The notes: generated by a model from the letters alone, not told the origin. Positions 17,279 through 26,124 are shown, numbered from the stretch's first letter. The stretch is 64,000 nt of DNA from Variovorax beijingensis (GCF_003951285.1 NZ_RXFQ01000011.1:124001-188000), one strand, 5' to 3'. Made by a program: numbers and translations.

Positions 17279-17911
17279 ATGCACATCGCCATCCTGACTT
17301 TCGACGGCTTCAACGAACTCGACTCGCTGATCGCGCTCGGGGTGCTCAACCGCATCAAGCGGCCGGGCTGGCGCGTGACGCTGGCCGCGCCCAGCGCCAC
17401 GGTCACCTCGATGAATGGCGTCACCGTGCATGCGAGCTCCACGCTCGAGGCCGCTGCCGAGGCCGGCGCGGTGCTCGTCGGCAGCGGCATCCGCACGCGC
17501 GAGATCGCGGCCGATCCGGCCATCATGGGCGTGCTGCGCCGCCTCGATGCGGGGCGGCAGCTGATCGGCGCGCAGTGCTCGGGCACGCTGCTGCTCGCCA
17601 AGCTGGGCCTCTTGGGCGCGGTGCCGGCCTGCACCGACCTCACGACCAAGCCCTGGGTGCAGGAGGCCGGCGTCGAGGTGCTCAACCAGCCCTTCTTCGC
17701 CAAGGGCAACGTGGCGACGGCCGGCGGCTGCCTGTCGGCGCCCTACCTCGCGGCCTGGCTCATCGCACGCAGCGAAGGCATCGAGGCCGCGAAGAGCGCG
17801 CTGCACTACGTGGCGCCGGTGGGCGAGAAGGAAGACTACGTGGCGCGCGCGCTGCGCAACATCGCGCCCTATCTCCCCTCCATTCCAGCGGCCACGGCCG
17901 ATGCGGCCTGA
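17279..17911 (+). CDS. DJ-1/PfpI-family protein (class I glutamine amidotransferase-like)
   Basis: The 210-residue protein has the DJ-1/PfpI beginning MHIAILTFDGFNELDS and the nucleophile-elbow segment QLIGAQCSGTLLLAKLG with a candidate reactive Cys near residue 100. Members include glyoxalases/deglycases, isonitrile hydratases and regulators such as the sensor part of GlxA. No DNA-binding domain is attached here, so it is probably an enzyme acting on a small metabolite. It is the fourth gene of the operon, with 23- and 22-bp gaps either side. Confidence 0.88.
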   Translation: MHIAILTFDGFNELDSLIALGVLNRIKRPGWRVTLAAPSATVTSMNGVTVHASSTLEAAAEAGAVLVGSGIRTREIAADPAIMGVLRRLDAGRQLIGAQCSGTLLLAKLGLLGAVPACTDLTTKPWVQEAGVEVLNQPFFAKGNVATAGGCLSAPYLAAWLIARSEGIEAAKSALHYVAPVGEKEDYVARALRNIAPYLPSIPAATADAA

Positions 17912-17933
17912 AGGAAGCACTGCAGGACACACC

Positions 17934-18605
17934 ATGATCAGCCTCGCCACGCTCGCGCTCTTCCTGCTGGCCGTTCTCGCGCTGTTCCTGTCGCCTGGGC
18001 CGAACATGGCCTTCGTGCTCTCGCACGGCGTGGCCCACGGCCCGCGCGGCGGCTTCGCGGCGGCGCTGGGCATCTCCTCGGCCGACCTGGTGCACACGCT
18101 CTTCGCCGCCACCGGCGTCACGGCGCTGGTGGCAGCCTGGCCGCCCTCCTTCGACCTGCTGCGCTATGCGGGTGCGCTGTACCTGCTGTGGCTCGCGGTG
18201 CAGGCCCTCCGCAGCAGCAGCGGCCTCCCGGCGGGAGCGCGTGCGCAGCCATCCGCCTTCGCGCGCATCGTGCGCATGGCCTTCCTGAACAACCTCGTCA
18301 ATCCGAAGGCGCTGCTGTTCTTCATGGTGTTCCTGCCGCAGTTCGTCGACCCGGCGCGCGGCAGCGTGCCCTTGCAACTGGTGCAGCTCGGCGTCATGCT
18401 GTCGGCAGCCGCGCTCGCGTTCAACACGCTGCTCGGCGCCTGCAGCGGGCAGCTCGGCCGCTGGCTGCAGCGCCGCCCGGGGGCCGAAAAGTTCCAGCGC
18501 GGCCTGCTGGCCCTGGTGATGGTCGGCCTGGCGATCCGCCTGCTGCTGCTCGACCGTCCCGCCGTGCCATCCGCCCTGTCCGCCACACCTGTCCAAGGAA
18601 GCTGA
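17934..18605 (+). CDS. LysE/RhtB-family exporter, second of three
   Basis: A 223-residue membrane protein with the LysE start LALFLLAVLALFLSPGPNMAFVLSHG and the downstream NNLVNPKALLFFMVFLPQFVDP block typical of the RhtB subfamily. I chose the ATG at 17934; an upstream in-frame ATG overlaps the previous gene. It differs clearly from the other two LysE proteins here, so the three are not a recent tandem duplication. It is followed five bases later by the GST gene. Confidence 0.92.
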   Translation: MISLATLALFLLAVLALFLSPGPNMAFVLSHGVAHGPRGGFAAALGISSADLVHTLFAATGVTALVAAWPPSFDLLRYAGALYLLWLAVQALRSSSGLPAGARAQPSAFARIVRMAFLNNLVNPKALLFFMVFLPQFVDPARGSVPLQLVQLGVMLSAAALAFNTLLGACSGQLGRWLQRRPGAEKFQRGLLALVMVGLAIRLLLLDRPAVPSALSATPVQGS

Positions 18606-18610
18606 ACACC

Positions 18611-19252
18611 ATGCTCAATATCTGGGGCCGCATCAGTTCGATCAACGTGCGCAAGGTCGTCTGGTGCGCGCAGGAACTCGGGCTCGACTTTCAACGCACC
18701 GAGGCCGGCGGCCGGTTCGGCGTGGTGCAGACGCCCGAGTACCTGGCGCTCAACCCGAACGCGATGGTGCCCACCATCGACGACGGCGAAGGCAGCGATC
18801 GCGTCACGCTCTGGGAATCGAACGTGATCGTGCGCTATCTCTGCGCCAGGCATTCGCACGGCAAGTTCTACCCGAGCGAGCTGCCCGCGCGCTTCGATGC
18901 CGAGCGCTGGATGGACTGGCAGCAGACCACGCTCAACCGCGCGAGCCGCGATGCCTTCGTGCAATGGGTGCGCACGCTGCCGGCCGAGCGCGAACCGGCG
19001 CTGATCGCGGCCTCGGTCCGTGCGAGCGAGGCGCTGTTCGCCATGCTCGACGCGCACCTGGCCCGGCAGCCCTTCATGGCCGGCGACCGTTTCACCATGG
19101 CCGACATTCCCATCGGCTGCGAGGCGCACCGCTGGTTCGGCCTGCCGCCGGCCGAATACCAGCGCCCGAGCTGGCCGAACCTCGAACGCTGGTACGGCGA
19201 ACTGATCTCCCGGCCGGGCACGCGCGGCGTGCTCGATCTCCCGCTCGAATGA
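18611..19252 (+). CDS. Glutathione S-transferase
   Basis: Thioredoxin-fold N domain with GRISSINVRKVVW (the Ser pair near residues 9-10 is a candidate catalytic residue), NPNAMVPTIDD with the cis-Pro, and WESNVIVRYL, which has the Glu-Ser pair that holds the glutathione gamma-glutamyl group. A helical C domain follows; 213 residues is usual. It could conjugate, isomerise or reduce an electrophilic metabolite handled by the operon. Its stop overlaps the next start by 4 bp. Confidence 0.93.
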   Translation: MLNIWGRISSINVRKVVWCAQELGLDFQRTEAGGRFGVVQTPEYLALNPNAMVPTIDDGEGSDRVTLWESNVIVRYLCARHSHGKFYPSELPARFDAERWMDWQQTTLNRASRDAFVQWVRTLPAEREPALIAASVRASEALFAMLDAHLARQPFMAGDRFTMADIPIGCEAHRWFGLPPAEYQRPSWPNLERWYGELISRPGTRGVLDLPLE

Positions 19253-20181
19253 AAAGCATGAAACCCCGCCCGTTCAAACAAGTCGACGTCTTCACCGCCA
19301 CGCCCTACCTCGGCAATCCGCTCGCCGTGGTGCTCGACGGCAGCGGCCTGGGCGACGCCGAGATGCAGCGCTTCGCGCAGTGGACCAATCTTTCGGAAAC
19401 CACCTTCCTGCTGCCGCCGACCGAGCCCTCGGCCGACTACCGCGTGCGCATCTTCACGCCCGGCGGCGAGCTGCCTTTCGCGGGCCATCCCACCATCGGC
19501 AGCTGCCACGCCTGGCTGCAGGCCGGCGGCAAGCCCAAGGCGGCGGGCCGGATCGTGCAGCAGTGCGCGGCCGGCCTGGTGCCGCTGCGCCATGAAGGCG
19601 AGCGCCTGGCCTTCTCGGCCCCGCCGCTCAAGCGCAGCGCGCCGAGCCCCACGCTGCTGGCCAAGGTGGCGGGTGCGCTGGGCCTGAAGGCGCAGCAGGT
19701 CGTCGCGGCCCAGGTGCTCGACAACGGCCCGGTCTGGTTCGGTCTGCTGCTCAGCGATGCCGACACCGTGCTCCGGCTGGTGCCCGACCACCGCATGCTC
19801 AAGGAACTGGGCGTGAAGGCCGGCGTGGCGGGCATGCCTGCGGCAGAAGGCTCGTCGATGCTGATCGGCCGTTCGAACCGCGAGGCGCGCGCCTTCGGCG
19901 GCAAGGCCGCGGTCGAAGAAGACGACGGCCCGAAGATCGACCTCGAGGTGCGCGCTTTCGCCGCGCCCATCGGCGTGGAAGAAGATCCGGTCACCGGCAG
20001 CCTCAACGCCAGCCTCGCCGAATGGCTGATTGCCGACGGCCACATGCCCGCGCGCTACGTGGCCGCGCAGGGCCAGTGCCTCGGCCGTTCCGGGCGCGTG
20101 TACATCGAGCGCGACGCCGACGGCAAGGTGTGGGTCGGCGGCGATGCCGCGACCTGCATCGACGGCCAGGTCACGCTGTAA
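19249..20181 (+). CDS. PhzF-family isomerase/epimerase-like protein
   Basis: The 310-residue protein has the PhzF start QVDVFTATPYLGNPLAVVLD, the catalytic Glu50 in WTNLSETTFL, and FAGHPTIGS and EEDPVTGSLN in the two related halves. Characterised PhzF proteins isomerise trans-2,3-dihydro-3-hydroxyanthranilate in phenazine synthesis, but most relatives, as here, lie outside phenazine clusters and have unknown substrates. The ATG at 19249 is coupled to the GST stop; a second ATG lies three codons on. The cofactor-free amino-acid-like chemistry fits an operon for an unusual amino compound. Confidence 0.92.
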   Translation: MKSMKPRPFKQVDVFTATPYLGNPLAVVLDGSGLGDAEMQRFAQWTNLSETTFLLPPTEPSADYRVRIFTPGGELPFAGHPTIGSCHAWLQAGGKPKAAGRIVQQCAAGLVPLRHEGERLAFSAPPLKRSAPSPTLLAKVAGALGLKAQQVVAAQVLDNGPVWFGLLLSDADTVLRLVPDHRMLKELGVKAGVAGMPAAEGSSMLIGRSNREARAFGGKAAVEEDDGPKIDLEVRAFAAPIGVEEDPVTGSLNASLAEWLIADGHMPARYVAAQGQCLGRSGRVYIERDADGKVWVGGDAATCIDGQVTL

Positions 20182-20192
20182 GGCAAGGCACC

Positions 20193-20885
20193 ATGCACGC
20201 ACAGCTCGACCACCTGGTGATCGCCGCCGCCTCGCTGGCCGAGGGCGTGGCCTGGTGCGAGGCCACGCTGGGCGTGACGCCGGGCCCCGGCGGTTCGCAT
20301 CCGCTGATGGGCACGCACAACCGGCTGCTGAACATCGCGACCGCCGCCTTTCCCCAGGCCTACCTGGAAATCATCGCGATCGAGCCCGGCAAGCAGCCAT
20401 CGCGCCCCGGCACGCGTCGCTGGTTCGACCTCGACGACCCCGTGCTGCAGGCCGGGCTCGCACAACACGGGCCGCGGCTGGTGCACTTCGTTGCGCGCGT
20501 GCCCGATGCGCGGGCCGCGCTGCAGGCGCTGGCGCGCGAGGAGCACGCGCACATCGACCGCGGCCAACTGCTCGAAGCCTCGCGCGACACGCCCGCCGGC
20601 CGGCTCGAATGGCAGATCACGGTGCGCGACGATGGCCAGCGCCTCTTCTACGGCGCGCTGCCCACGCTGATCCAGTGGGGCCCCGTGCATCCCACCGACG
20701 CCATGCCCGGCTCGGGCCTCGCGATGCGCTCGCTGCAGGCCACGCATCCGCGCGCGGCCGACCTGGCCGCGGCGCTGTCGGCCATCGGCATGGCCGGCAT
20801 GGCGGTGCAAGCCGGCGCGCCCAATCTGGTGGCCGTGCTCGACACGCCCCGCGGCCCCGTCACGCTTCAATCCGAAGGACTCTGA
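20193..20885 (+). CDS. Glyoxalase-like (VOC superfamily) protein
   Basis: This 230-residue protein starts MHAQLDHLVIAAASLAEG, the opening strand of a VOC beta-alpha-beta-beta-beta module. HPLMGTHNRLLNIA and YLEIIAIEP follow, as in the Glyoxalase_3 family. Metal-binding residues cannot be assigned with confidence, though His7 and Glu residues near position 62 are candidates. It lies 11 bp after the PhzF gene and 1 bp before the third LysE gene, firmly inside the operon. Reaction unknown. Confidence 0.85.
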   Translation: MHAQLDHLVIAAASLAEGVAWCEATLGVTPGPGGSHPLMGTHNRLLNIATAAFPQAYLEIIAIEPGKQPSRPGTRRWFDLDDPVLQAGLAQHGPRLVHFVARVPDARAALQALAREEHAHIDRGQLLEASRDTPAGRLEWQITVRDDGQRLFYGALPTLIQWGPVHPTDAMPGSGLAMRSLQATHPRAADLAAALSAIGMAGMAVQAGAPNLVAVLDTPRGPVTLQSEGL

Positions 20886-20886
20886 C

Positions 20887-21519
20887 ATGCTGAGCCTGAC
20901 CGAAATCGCCTGGTTCGCACTCGCCTCGCTGCTGCTGGCGCTCACGCCGGGGCCGAACATGATCTATTGCGTGTCGCGCACGCTCATCCAGGGCCGGCGC
21001 GCCGGACTGGTCTCGCTCGGCGGCGTGATGTTGGCCTTTCTTGCGCACCTGTTCGCGGCCGCACTCGGCCTCACCGCGCTGCTGCTGGCGGTGCCGCTCG
21101 CGTTCGACGCGATCCGGCTGGCTGGCGCCGCCTATCTGCTGTGGCTCGCATGGCAGGCGGTCAAGCCCGGCGGCAATGCGCCCTTCGAGGCGCGCGTGCT
21201 GCCGGCCGATCCGCCGGGCAAGCTGTTTCGCATGGGCTTTCTCACCAACCTGCTGAACCCGAAGGTCGCGATGTTCTACCTCTCGTTCTTTCCGCAGTTC
21301 ATCCACCCCGAGCGCGGTTCGGTGCTGCTGCAGAGCATGCAGCTGGGCATCGCGCAGATGGCGAGCAGCGCCGCGGTCAACACCGCGGTGATCCTCGGCG
21401 CCGCGAGCATCACGGCCGTGCTGTCGCAAAGCGCCGGCTGGCTGCGCGCGCAGCGCTACGTCATGGGCAGCGTGCTGGCGGCACTGGCGGTGCGTGTGGC
21501 GCTGACGGAACGCAGGTAG
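20887..21519 (+). CDS. LysE/RhtB-family exporter, third of three
   Basis: Last gene of the MocR-linked operon, 210 residues. The LysE signature LTPGPNMIYCVSRTL follows the first helix, and FLTNLLNPKVAMFYLSFFPQFIHP is the conserved central block. It begins one base after the stop of the glyoxalase-like gene. Together with the two other LysE proteins and the EamA carrier it makes four exporters in nine genes. Confidence 0.92.
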   Translation: MLSLTEIAWFALASLLLALTPGPNMIYCVSRTLIQGRRAGLVSLGGVMLAFLAHLFAAALGLTALLLAVPLAFDAIRLAGAAYLLWLAWQAVKPGGNAPFEARVLPADPPGKLFRMGFLTNLLNPKVAMFYLSFFPQFIHPERGSVLLQSMQLGIAQMASSAAVNTAVILGAASITAVLSQSAGWLRAQRYVMGSVLAALAVRVALTERR

Positions 21520-21552
21520 GACCGCAATCTGGCGGCCGGATAATCCTGTGGC

Positions 21553-22456
21553 ATGAGTTGGTCCGCCTCCCGATTCCTTGTTCAGCGCGCCCGACTGAAA
21601 CGCCTCCTTCGCATCCCCGAATGGCAGTCGATGCTGGCCTGGGCCGCCGTGGCCGGGCTGCTCGGTACCGCAGCGACCGAAGCCTTCCGGCTGCTGCTGC
21701 ACTGGCTCGACCTTGCCGTGCTGGGCCAGGGCGAAGGCCTGGTGGCCCTGGCGCAGAGTCTTCCGGCATGGGCGCGGGTGGCAGTGCCTGCGGCGGGAGG
21801 GCTGATCGCCGGCGCGCTCCTGGTGCTGGCGCGCCGGCTCGGCAAGCCGGAGACGAAATCCGACTGCATGGAAGCGATCGTGCTCGGGGACGGGCGGATC
21901 CCGGCGGCACAGACCATGGCGCGCAGCGCCTCCTCGCTGGCCAGCATCGCCAGCGGTGGTTCCATCGGCCGCGAGGGCTCGATGGTTCAGCTGGCGGCAA
22001 TCAGATCATGCTGCCGCTGATGGCCGCCAGCGTGGTGGCGTACTTCATCGTGCGGTCGACCCGGTCCGGCTCGATGTACGAGATCACCGAACACCGGCAG
22101 ACCGAGCGCGAGCGGCTTCGCGCGTCCGACATGACGGCCAAAGGCACGGCGTCCGGCCACGGCCGATGCGCCAGCGATTTTCTCAGCCGCGAGATTCCTC
22201 CCATCACCCAGGACGTGAACCTTGGAACTGCGCTGCAGCGCTTCATCGAGCATCAGGGCGACGCCTCCCCGTCGTGCGAAGCGTGAATGATCCCGGGCTC
22301 CTTGGCGTGCTTCACAAGACCGCCCTGCTTCAAACCTACGCGCGCCTCAGCGAGCAATGCCATCCCGGGAAGCTCTCGACAACGGATTGCATTCCTGGAC
22401 TCCACATGGACCGGTTCCCCTGCGCTGCCACTCGCGCAAGCCTTGTCAGTCGTTGA
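21553..22456 (+). pseudogene. Decayed ClC-type chloride channel gene (internal deletion and frameshifts)
   Basis: Three pieces of one ClC protein follow each other in different frames. Piece 1 (21553 to about 22003) is an N-terminus ending in the selectivity-filter motif GGSIGREGSMVQLAA. Piece 2 (about 22000-22260) resumes at the far end of the membrane domain (NQIMLPLMAASVVAYFIVR) and enters a CBS domain. Piece 3 (about 22260-22456) has LPVVRSVNDPGLLGVLHKTALLQTYARLSE, the end of the CBS region. Most of the membrane domain, perhaps 200 or more residues, is missing at the first junction. The protein cannot work as a channel. The tail overlaps the convergent mltA gene. Confidence 0.8.
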
Positions 22457-24113
22457 CGCAACTGTCTTCCGCGGGCACGAGGCATTCGGGCAGGTCGGCT
22501 CCCACGGCCCCTCCCCGGGTGCGGATGGTGGAGCTGGCGGCAGCGGCCACCGCCAGGCCGCGCGGCAGCAATATCCACAGCTGGCCCCGCTCCTTCATGC
22601 GGCGCGCCTGGGTCGCGGCCTGTTGGCCGTTTCCGAAGAAGTAGTCTGCCCGGACAGCACCACGAATCGCGCCGCCCGTATCCTGCGCAATCGTCAGACG
22701 CCGCATCGGTGCGCCGCTCCCTGGCGCACGCGTCGAGACGAAGACGGGGTAGCCCAGAGGCGTGCTGCGTGGATCGACCGCGATCGATCGCCCCGCCGAC
22801 AGCGGCACGCCGAACGCACCAACCGGACCACCCGCCATGGCACTGGCCTCCTTGAAGAAAACATAGCTTGGATCCTTGATTCCAGAGCCGGTCGCCTTGC
22901 CGGCGTTGCGCCGTCCCGGCACCATCACCGCGCCGCTGGTCTTGGGAAGGGCAAGCGTGAAGCCACGCGTGCGGATCACGGATACGTCGGTATCGCCATC
23001 CACACCATCGTCCTCATCGCCATCGTCCAACTCGAGCTCGATTGACGAGCCGCGCACCTTGACCGGACTGCGAGCCTTGCCGGATGCCGATTGCGCCAGA
23101 CTGGGCCTGAACGGCTGTCCGTTCTGCTCCGCGTACGCGACGCGGATCACTTCTCCGTTGTTCAGGCGGATGCGTCCGGACCCCTGGATCTGCATCTCGT
23201 AGAGCGCTGTCGCGCTGCTCACGAACGCGAGCACCTTGGCGTTCGGCGCGCCTTTGGTCTCGATCTCTTCACGGGTGAAATAGGGCAGGAGTCGATTCCC
23301 CTCGATGCGAAGGCGAACCTTGCGATCCAGGGTGTCTCGCGTGATGCTCGACAGGTCGAGTGCATACAGGCCTGGCGCCCCCATGTCCCGCGTGCTCAAT
23401 CCGCCTTGAACGGCCACGTTGCGGCCCTTCACGCGTGCGGCCACAACGCCGTTGCCCGCAGGCAGCTTGCGTGCATCTGCAAAGAGCAAGTCCTGCGGTT
23501 GCGCATACACCGGGTAGATGTTGGGCGGCTCATATTGTCGGCTGCCGGCGATCTCGGGTTCAAAATAGCCGGTGACCACGCCATCGGGGCGTCGGTCGTC
23601 GTCCCGAATCTGATAGGCGGAGAACTCGCGCTCGAAGAAGTTGCGTATCGCCACGTCATTGTTGTGGCCCACGCTTCTCGCGCGATCACACACCTGCCGC
23701 CATTCGGCGCCACGCCCCGTCAACACCTTGCAGCTGCCCAGGAACGCCGGCCAGCTTTCGGAAAAGTCATCCTGCCGCCACCCGGGGACCAAGTCGAAAC
23801 CAACCGATGTGTATGTGGCGAGTCGAGTCGAGAACGTACGCGCTCGGCCGGCAATATTGCCACTCGCCGGCGATGACGCAGCCGCGGCAGAGGGGGCGGG
23901 AGGCGATTGCCCGGGCTCTACCCCCGCGGAGGGTGTGCTCGCAGGCGGCGGCAACGCAGGAGGCGGCGGTGTTGAGTGCGCGGCCGCAGGTGCCGCAACA
24001 GGGGCGGCGAATGGCATCCAGGTCCCGATCGTGCTGCAGCTGGCAAGCGCGGCTGCGAGCGCCACGCTTCCAATTCGCCACCGGGCGGATGAGAAGCAGA
24101 GATGCGATTTCAT
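22446..24113 (-). CDS. mltA: Membrane-bound lytic murein transglycosylase A, lipoprotein
   Basis: The signal peptide ends in the lipobox LASC (Cys26), so the protein is a lipoprotein, probably in the outer membrane. After a Pro/Ala-rich linker (about 35-90) come the MltA domain (VVTGYFEPEIAGS, MQIQGSGRIRL) and the 3D domain with IAQDTGGAIRGAVRADYFFGNG, whose Asp residues include the catalytic acid. It cleaves peptidoglycan glycan strands to 1,6-anhydro ends. At 555 residues it is long for the family. Between residues about 345 and 420 there is an acidic insertion (ELELDDGDEDDGVDGD) not usual in MltA. AAGGA lies eight bases before the ATG. GC is somewhat lower than in neighbouring operons. Confidence 0.93.
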   Translation of the reverse strand: MKSHLCFSSARWRIGSVALAAALASCSTIGTWMPFAAPVAAPAAAHSTPPPPALPPPASTPSAGVEPGQSPPAPSAAAASSPASGNIAGRARTFSTRLATYTSVGFDLVPGWRQDDFSESWPAFLGSCKVLTGRGAEWRQVCDRARSVGHNNDVAIRNFFEREFSAYQIRDDDRRPDGVVTGYFEPEIAGSRQYEPPNIYPVYAQPQDLLFADARKLPAGNGVVAARVKGRNVAVQGGLSTRDMGAPGLYALDLSSITRDTLDRKVRLRIEGNRLLPYFTREEIETKGAPNAKVLAFVSSATALYEMQIQGSGRIRLNNGEVIRVAYAEQNGQPFRPSLAQSASGKARSPVKVRGSSIELELDDGDEDDGVDGDTDVSVIRTRGFTLALPKTSGAVMVPGRRNAGKATGSGIKDPSYVFFKEASAMAGGPVGAFGVPLSAGRSIAVDPRSTPLGYPVFVSTRAPGSGAPMRRLTIAQDTGGAIRGAVRADYFFGNGQQAATQARRMKERGQLWILLPRGLAVAAAASSTIRTRGGAVGADLPECLVPAEDSCVND

Positions 24114-24471
24114 GGGAGGTCCTTGGCACGGAGGTGATCATCTGCAGCGCCCGCACCGAGAGTGCGCTACCGGCTCATGTCCAGCGATACGTTTCTTGCC
24201 GCACCGCGAAGATCCGACCCACGGGAGGAAGGCTGGCACCTGGCAATCAAGGCCGAGAGTCGACACGGCAGACAAGGATAGGGACGACTCGCAAATCTGA
24301 CCATCTGTACGACGATCTATCACGAACGATCTAGGGAATGGCTCTCGGTACGGAAATGGCGCGAAGCGGCACGTCCGTGTCCCGTCAAGGTGGTGATCTC
24401 CCCGGTTGAAAGTACCAGCCGGATTGCTCAAGATGGCGGATTGTTCAGACACGCGATGCAGGCACCAGAAC
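24114..24471. other. Divergent intergenic region, mltA / small lipoprotein
   Basis: This 358-bp stretch separates two divergently read genes and should hold both promoters. Short open frames on both strands have no gene-like features. I found no convincing promoter pair, repeat or RNA structure in it. GC is a little lower than in the flanking operons. Confidence 0.4.
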
Positions 24472-24747
24472 ATGAATCGAATTTTTGCCCTGAGCCCGCT
24501 TCTCGCGCTGGTCGCCTGCGCGGGAAGCGGGCTGATCGCCGGCAAGGCGCAGGGGCAATCCTCGGATATCCGCTCTGTCCAGGTGATCGGCGAGTCTGCA
24601 ATCGATCTGAGAACCCGCGCCATCCTCGAAGCGTCCCGGCAGTGCGGGGCGCAGGGCAAGCACGCCCGCATCGTCGAAGTGACCTCCAAGGGCCTCACCC
24701 TCTTCAGCCACAAGCCGGAGGCCGAGGCGGTGTTTCACTGCGAGTAG
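24472..24747 (+). CDS. Small putative lipoprotein (91 aa)
   Basis: The start MNRIFALSPLLALVACAGSG gives a short signal peptide with a LVAC lipobox (Cys16). The mature part is about 75 residues with two cysteines (CGAQGKHARI and the near-terminal HCE) that could pair. The in-frame region upstream of this ATG lacks a sensible signal, so I start here. I do not recognise the family. It is divergent from mltA and may be an envelope protein, but no function can be assigned. Confidence 0.6.
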   Translation: MNRIFALSPLLALVACAGSGLIAGKAQGQSSDIRSVQVIGESAIDLRTRAILEASRQCGAQGKHARIVEVTSKGLTLFSHKPEAEAVFHCE

Positions 24748-24825
24748 GTGCGCGACGCGCAAGGTTCGGCTCCCTCCGAAGGGATCTGGCTAGAGTGCCG
24801 CGCCTGCCCGCAGCACCGAATTTCA

Positions 24826-25150
24826 ATGCCCATTCGACCGATTCCTCTGATTTCCCTTGCCCTTTTCGCTTGGCTTGGTGTGCCTCTTCGGCATGGGCGG
24901 AGCCGATAGCGGCGGCGAGGATGGCCGAGCGCTACCTCGACGTTCAGCGTTGCATCGAGCGCACCATCGGCAAGCAATGGCCGCAGAAGTACGGGATCGT
25001 TCTCGCCCGAAACCAGTGGGGCGCAATCGAAGCGACAGAGCGTTCGATCGATACCGCGCCACAGGCGAACCCCGTCCCTGAGCGCAAATCCTGTGCCGAT
25101 CAGCGCGCACGCACAGAGGGAAGAGTCCGCATCCGGTCTTTCCCACGCAC
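24826..25150 (+). pseudogene. Possible small exported protein gene broken by a frameshift
   Basis: An ATG at 24826 opens a signal-peptide-like run, MPIRPIPLISLALFAWLG, but that frame stops at 24909. The neighbouring frame over the same bases gives CASSAWAEPIAAARMAERY, with an AWA-EP signal-peptidase site, and stays open past 25150 with a soluble-looking sequence (CIERTIGKQWPQKYG). Joining the two by a single frame change around 24880 would give a normal exported protein of about 100 residues. This may be a real frameshift, a sequencing error, or chance. I do not recognise the mature sequence. The rest of 24748-25168 holds nothing else I can support. Confidence 0.35.
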
Positions 25151-25168
25151 AGGCAATCGAGCGAGGCG

Positions 25169-25996
25169 TCAGGGAAGCGGCTGCGTATTGGCCGTGTCCA
25201 GCGGCAGGCGCGACACCTCCGCCAGCAGCAGCGCGAGCTGCTCCGCAGCCGCATCGACGACCGCCTGGCCGCGCGGCGCCGTCGCGGCGGCGGCGTTGCC
25301 CGCGGCGCCCTGCGCGTTGTAGTCCTCCATGGCCCAGCCGAGCTTGGCGCTCTTGCCGTTGCCGAGAATCGCGTAGCCGGCCGCGCGCTGCTCGGAGGTG
25401 GAGCGGAAATTCTTCGCCTCGCCCATGCGCACCTGCTGCGGCGCAAGCGCCAGCATCATCGAGGTCTCGATCTCGCCCGCATGCACGCCGAAGCGGTGCT
25501 CGCCGGCGCCGAACTGCGCGCCCGCATCGCCCAGCGGCAGGTTGAACCAGCTCACGCTGTAGACGATGAGGCCGTGCGCCGCGCGAAGTTCGCGCGCCAC
25601 GATGTCCATCGCGCCCACATGGCCGCCGTGCGCGTTGAACAGCACCAGCTTCTTCACGCCGGCATGCGCCACACCGGCGCCGATTTCCTTCCACATGCGG
25701 ATCACCGTTTCGGCCGACAGCGTGAGCGTGCCCGCGAAGCGCGCGTGCTCGGGGCTCAGGCCGATCTGCTGCGTCGGCAAAAACAGCACCGGCAGTCCGG
25801 CCGGCAGCAGCGGCAGCGATGCGGCCACGATGCCGTCGGCCAGCACCGTGTCCACACCCAGCGATAGATGGGGCCCATGCTGTTCGGTGGCGCCGAGCGG
25901 CAGCACCGCGACCGTGGCGGCCGCGTCGAGCGCCGCGAAATCGCGCGTGGTGAGTTGGGACCAGAAGCGGGGCAAGGAGGCCGGTTGTGCGTGCAT
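25169..25996 (-). CDS. Creatininase-family amidohydrolase
   Basis: 275 residues with the creatininase metal motifs: LGATEQHGPHLSLGVDT (Glu38, His40, Asp49), FNAHGGHVGA and HAGEIETSMM. This family of Zn/Mn enzymes includes creatininase, MftE of mycofactocin synthesis and the FAPy deformylase ArfB. Without mycofactocin or creatine genes nearby, the substrate is a cyclic or linear amide of unknown identity. It is divergent from the pga operon, about 250 bp apart, and read toward the possible frameshifted ORF. Confidence 0.9.
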   Translation of the reverse strand: MHAQPASLPRFWSQLTTRDFAALDAAATVAVLPLGATEQHGPHLSLGVDTVLADGIVAASLPLLPAGLPVLFLPTQQIGLSPEHARFAGTLTLSAETVIRMWKEIGAGVAHAGVKKLVLFNAHGGHVGAMDIVARELRAAHGLIVYSVSWFNLPLGDAGAQFGAGEHRFGVHAGEIETSMMLALAPQQVRMGEAKNFRSTSEQRAAGYAILGNGKSAKLGWAMEDYNAQGAAGNAAAATAPRGQAVVDAAAEQLALLLAEVSRLPLDTANTQPLP

Positions 25997-26124
25997 CTTG
26001 CGATCTTAGGCTGACGCGCCGCCGGCGCCCAGATGGCCGCGCGATGGGCACGCGGATGCCTTCATGCCCGTCGATATGCGACGCAGTTCACGCTCAGGCC
26101 ACATCTTTCGCTGCTTGTGAGCCA

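Noticed and set aside
14461..21519. Phenazine or antibiotic biosynthesis cluster because of the PhzF protein
   Set aside because: No other phz, NRPS or PKS genes are present, and PhzF relatives are common outside such clusters.
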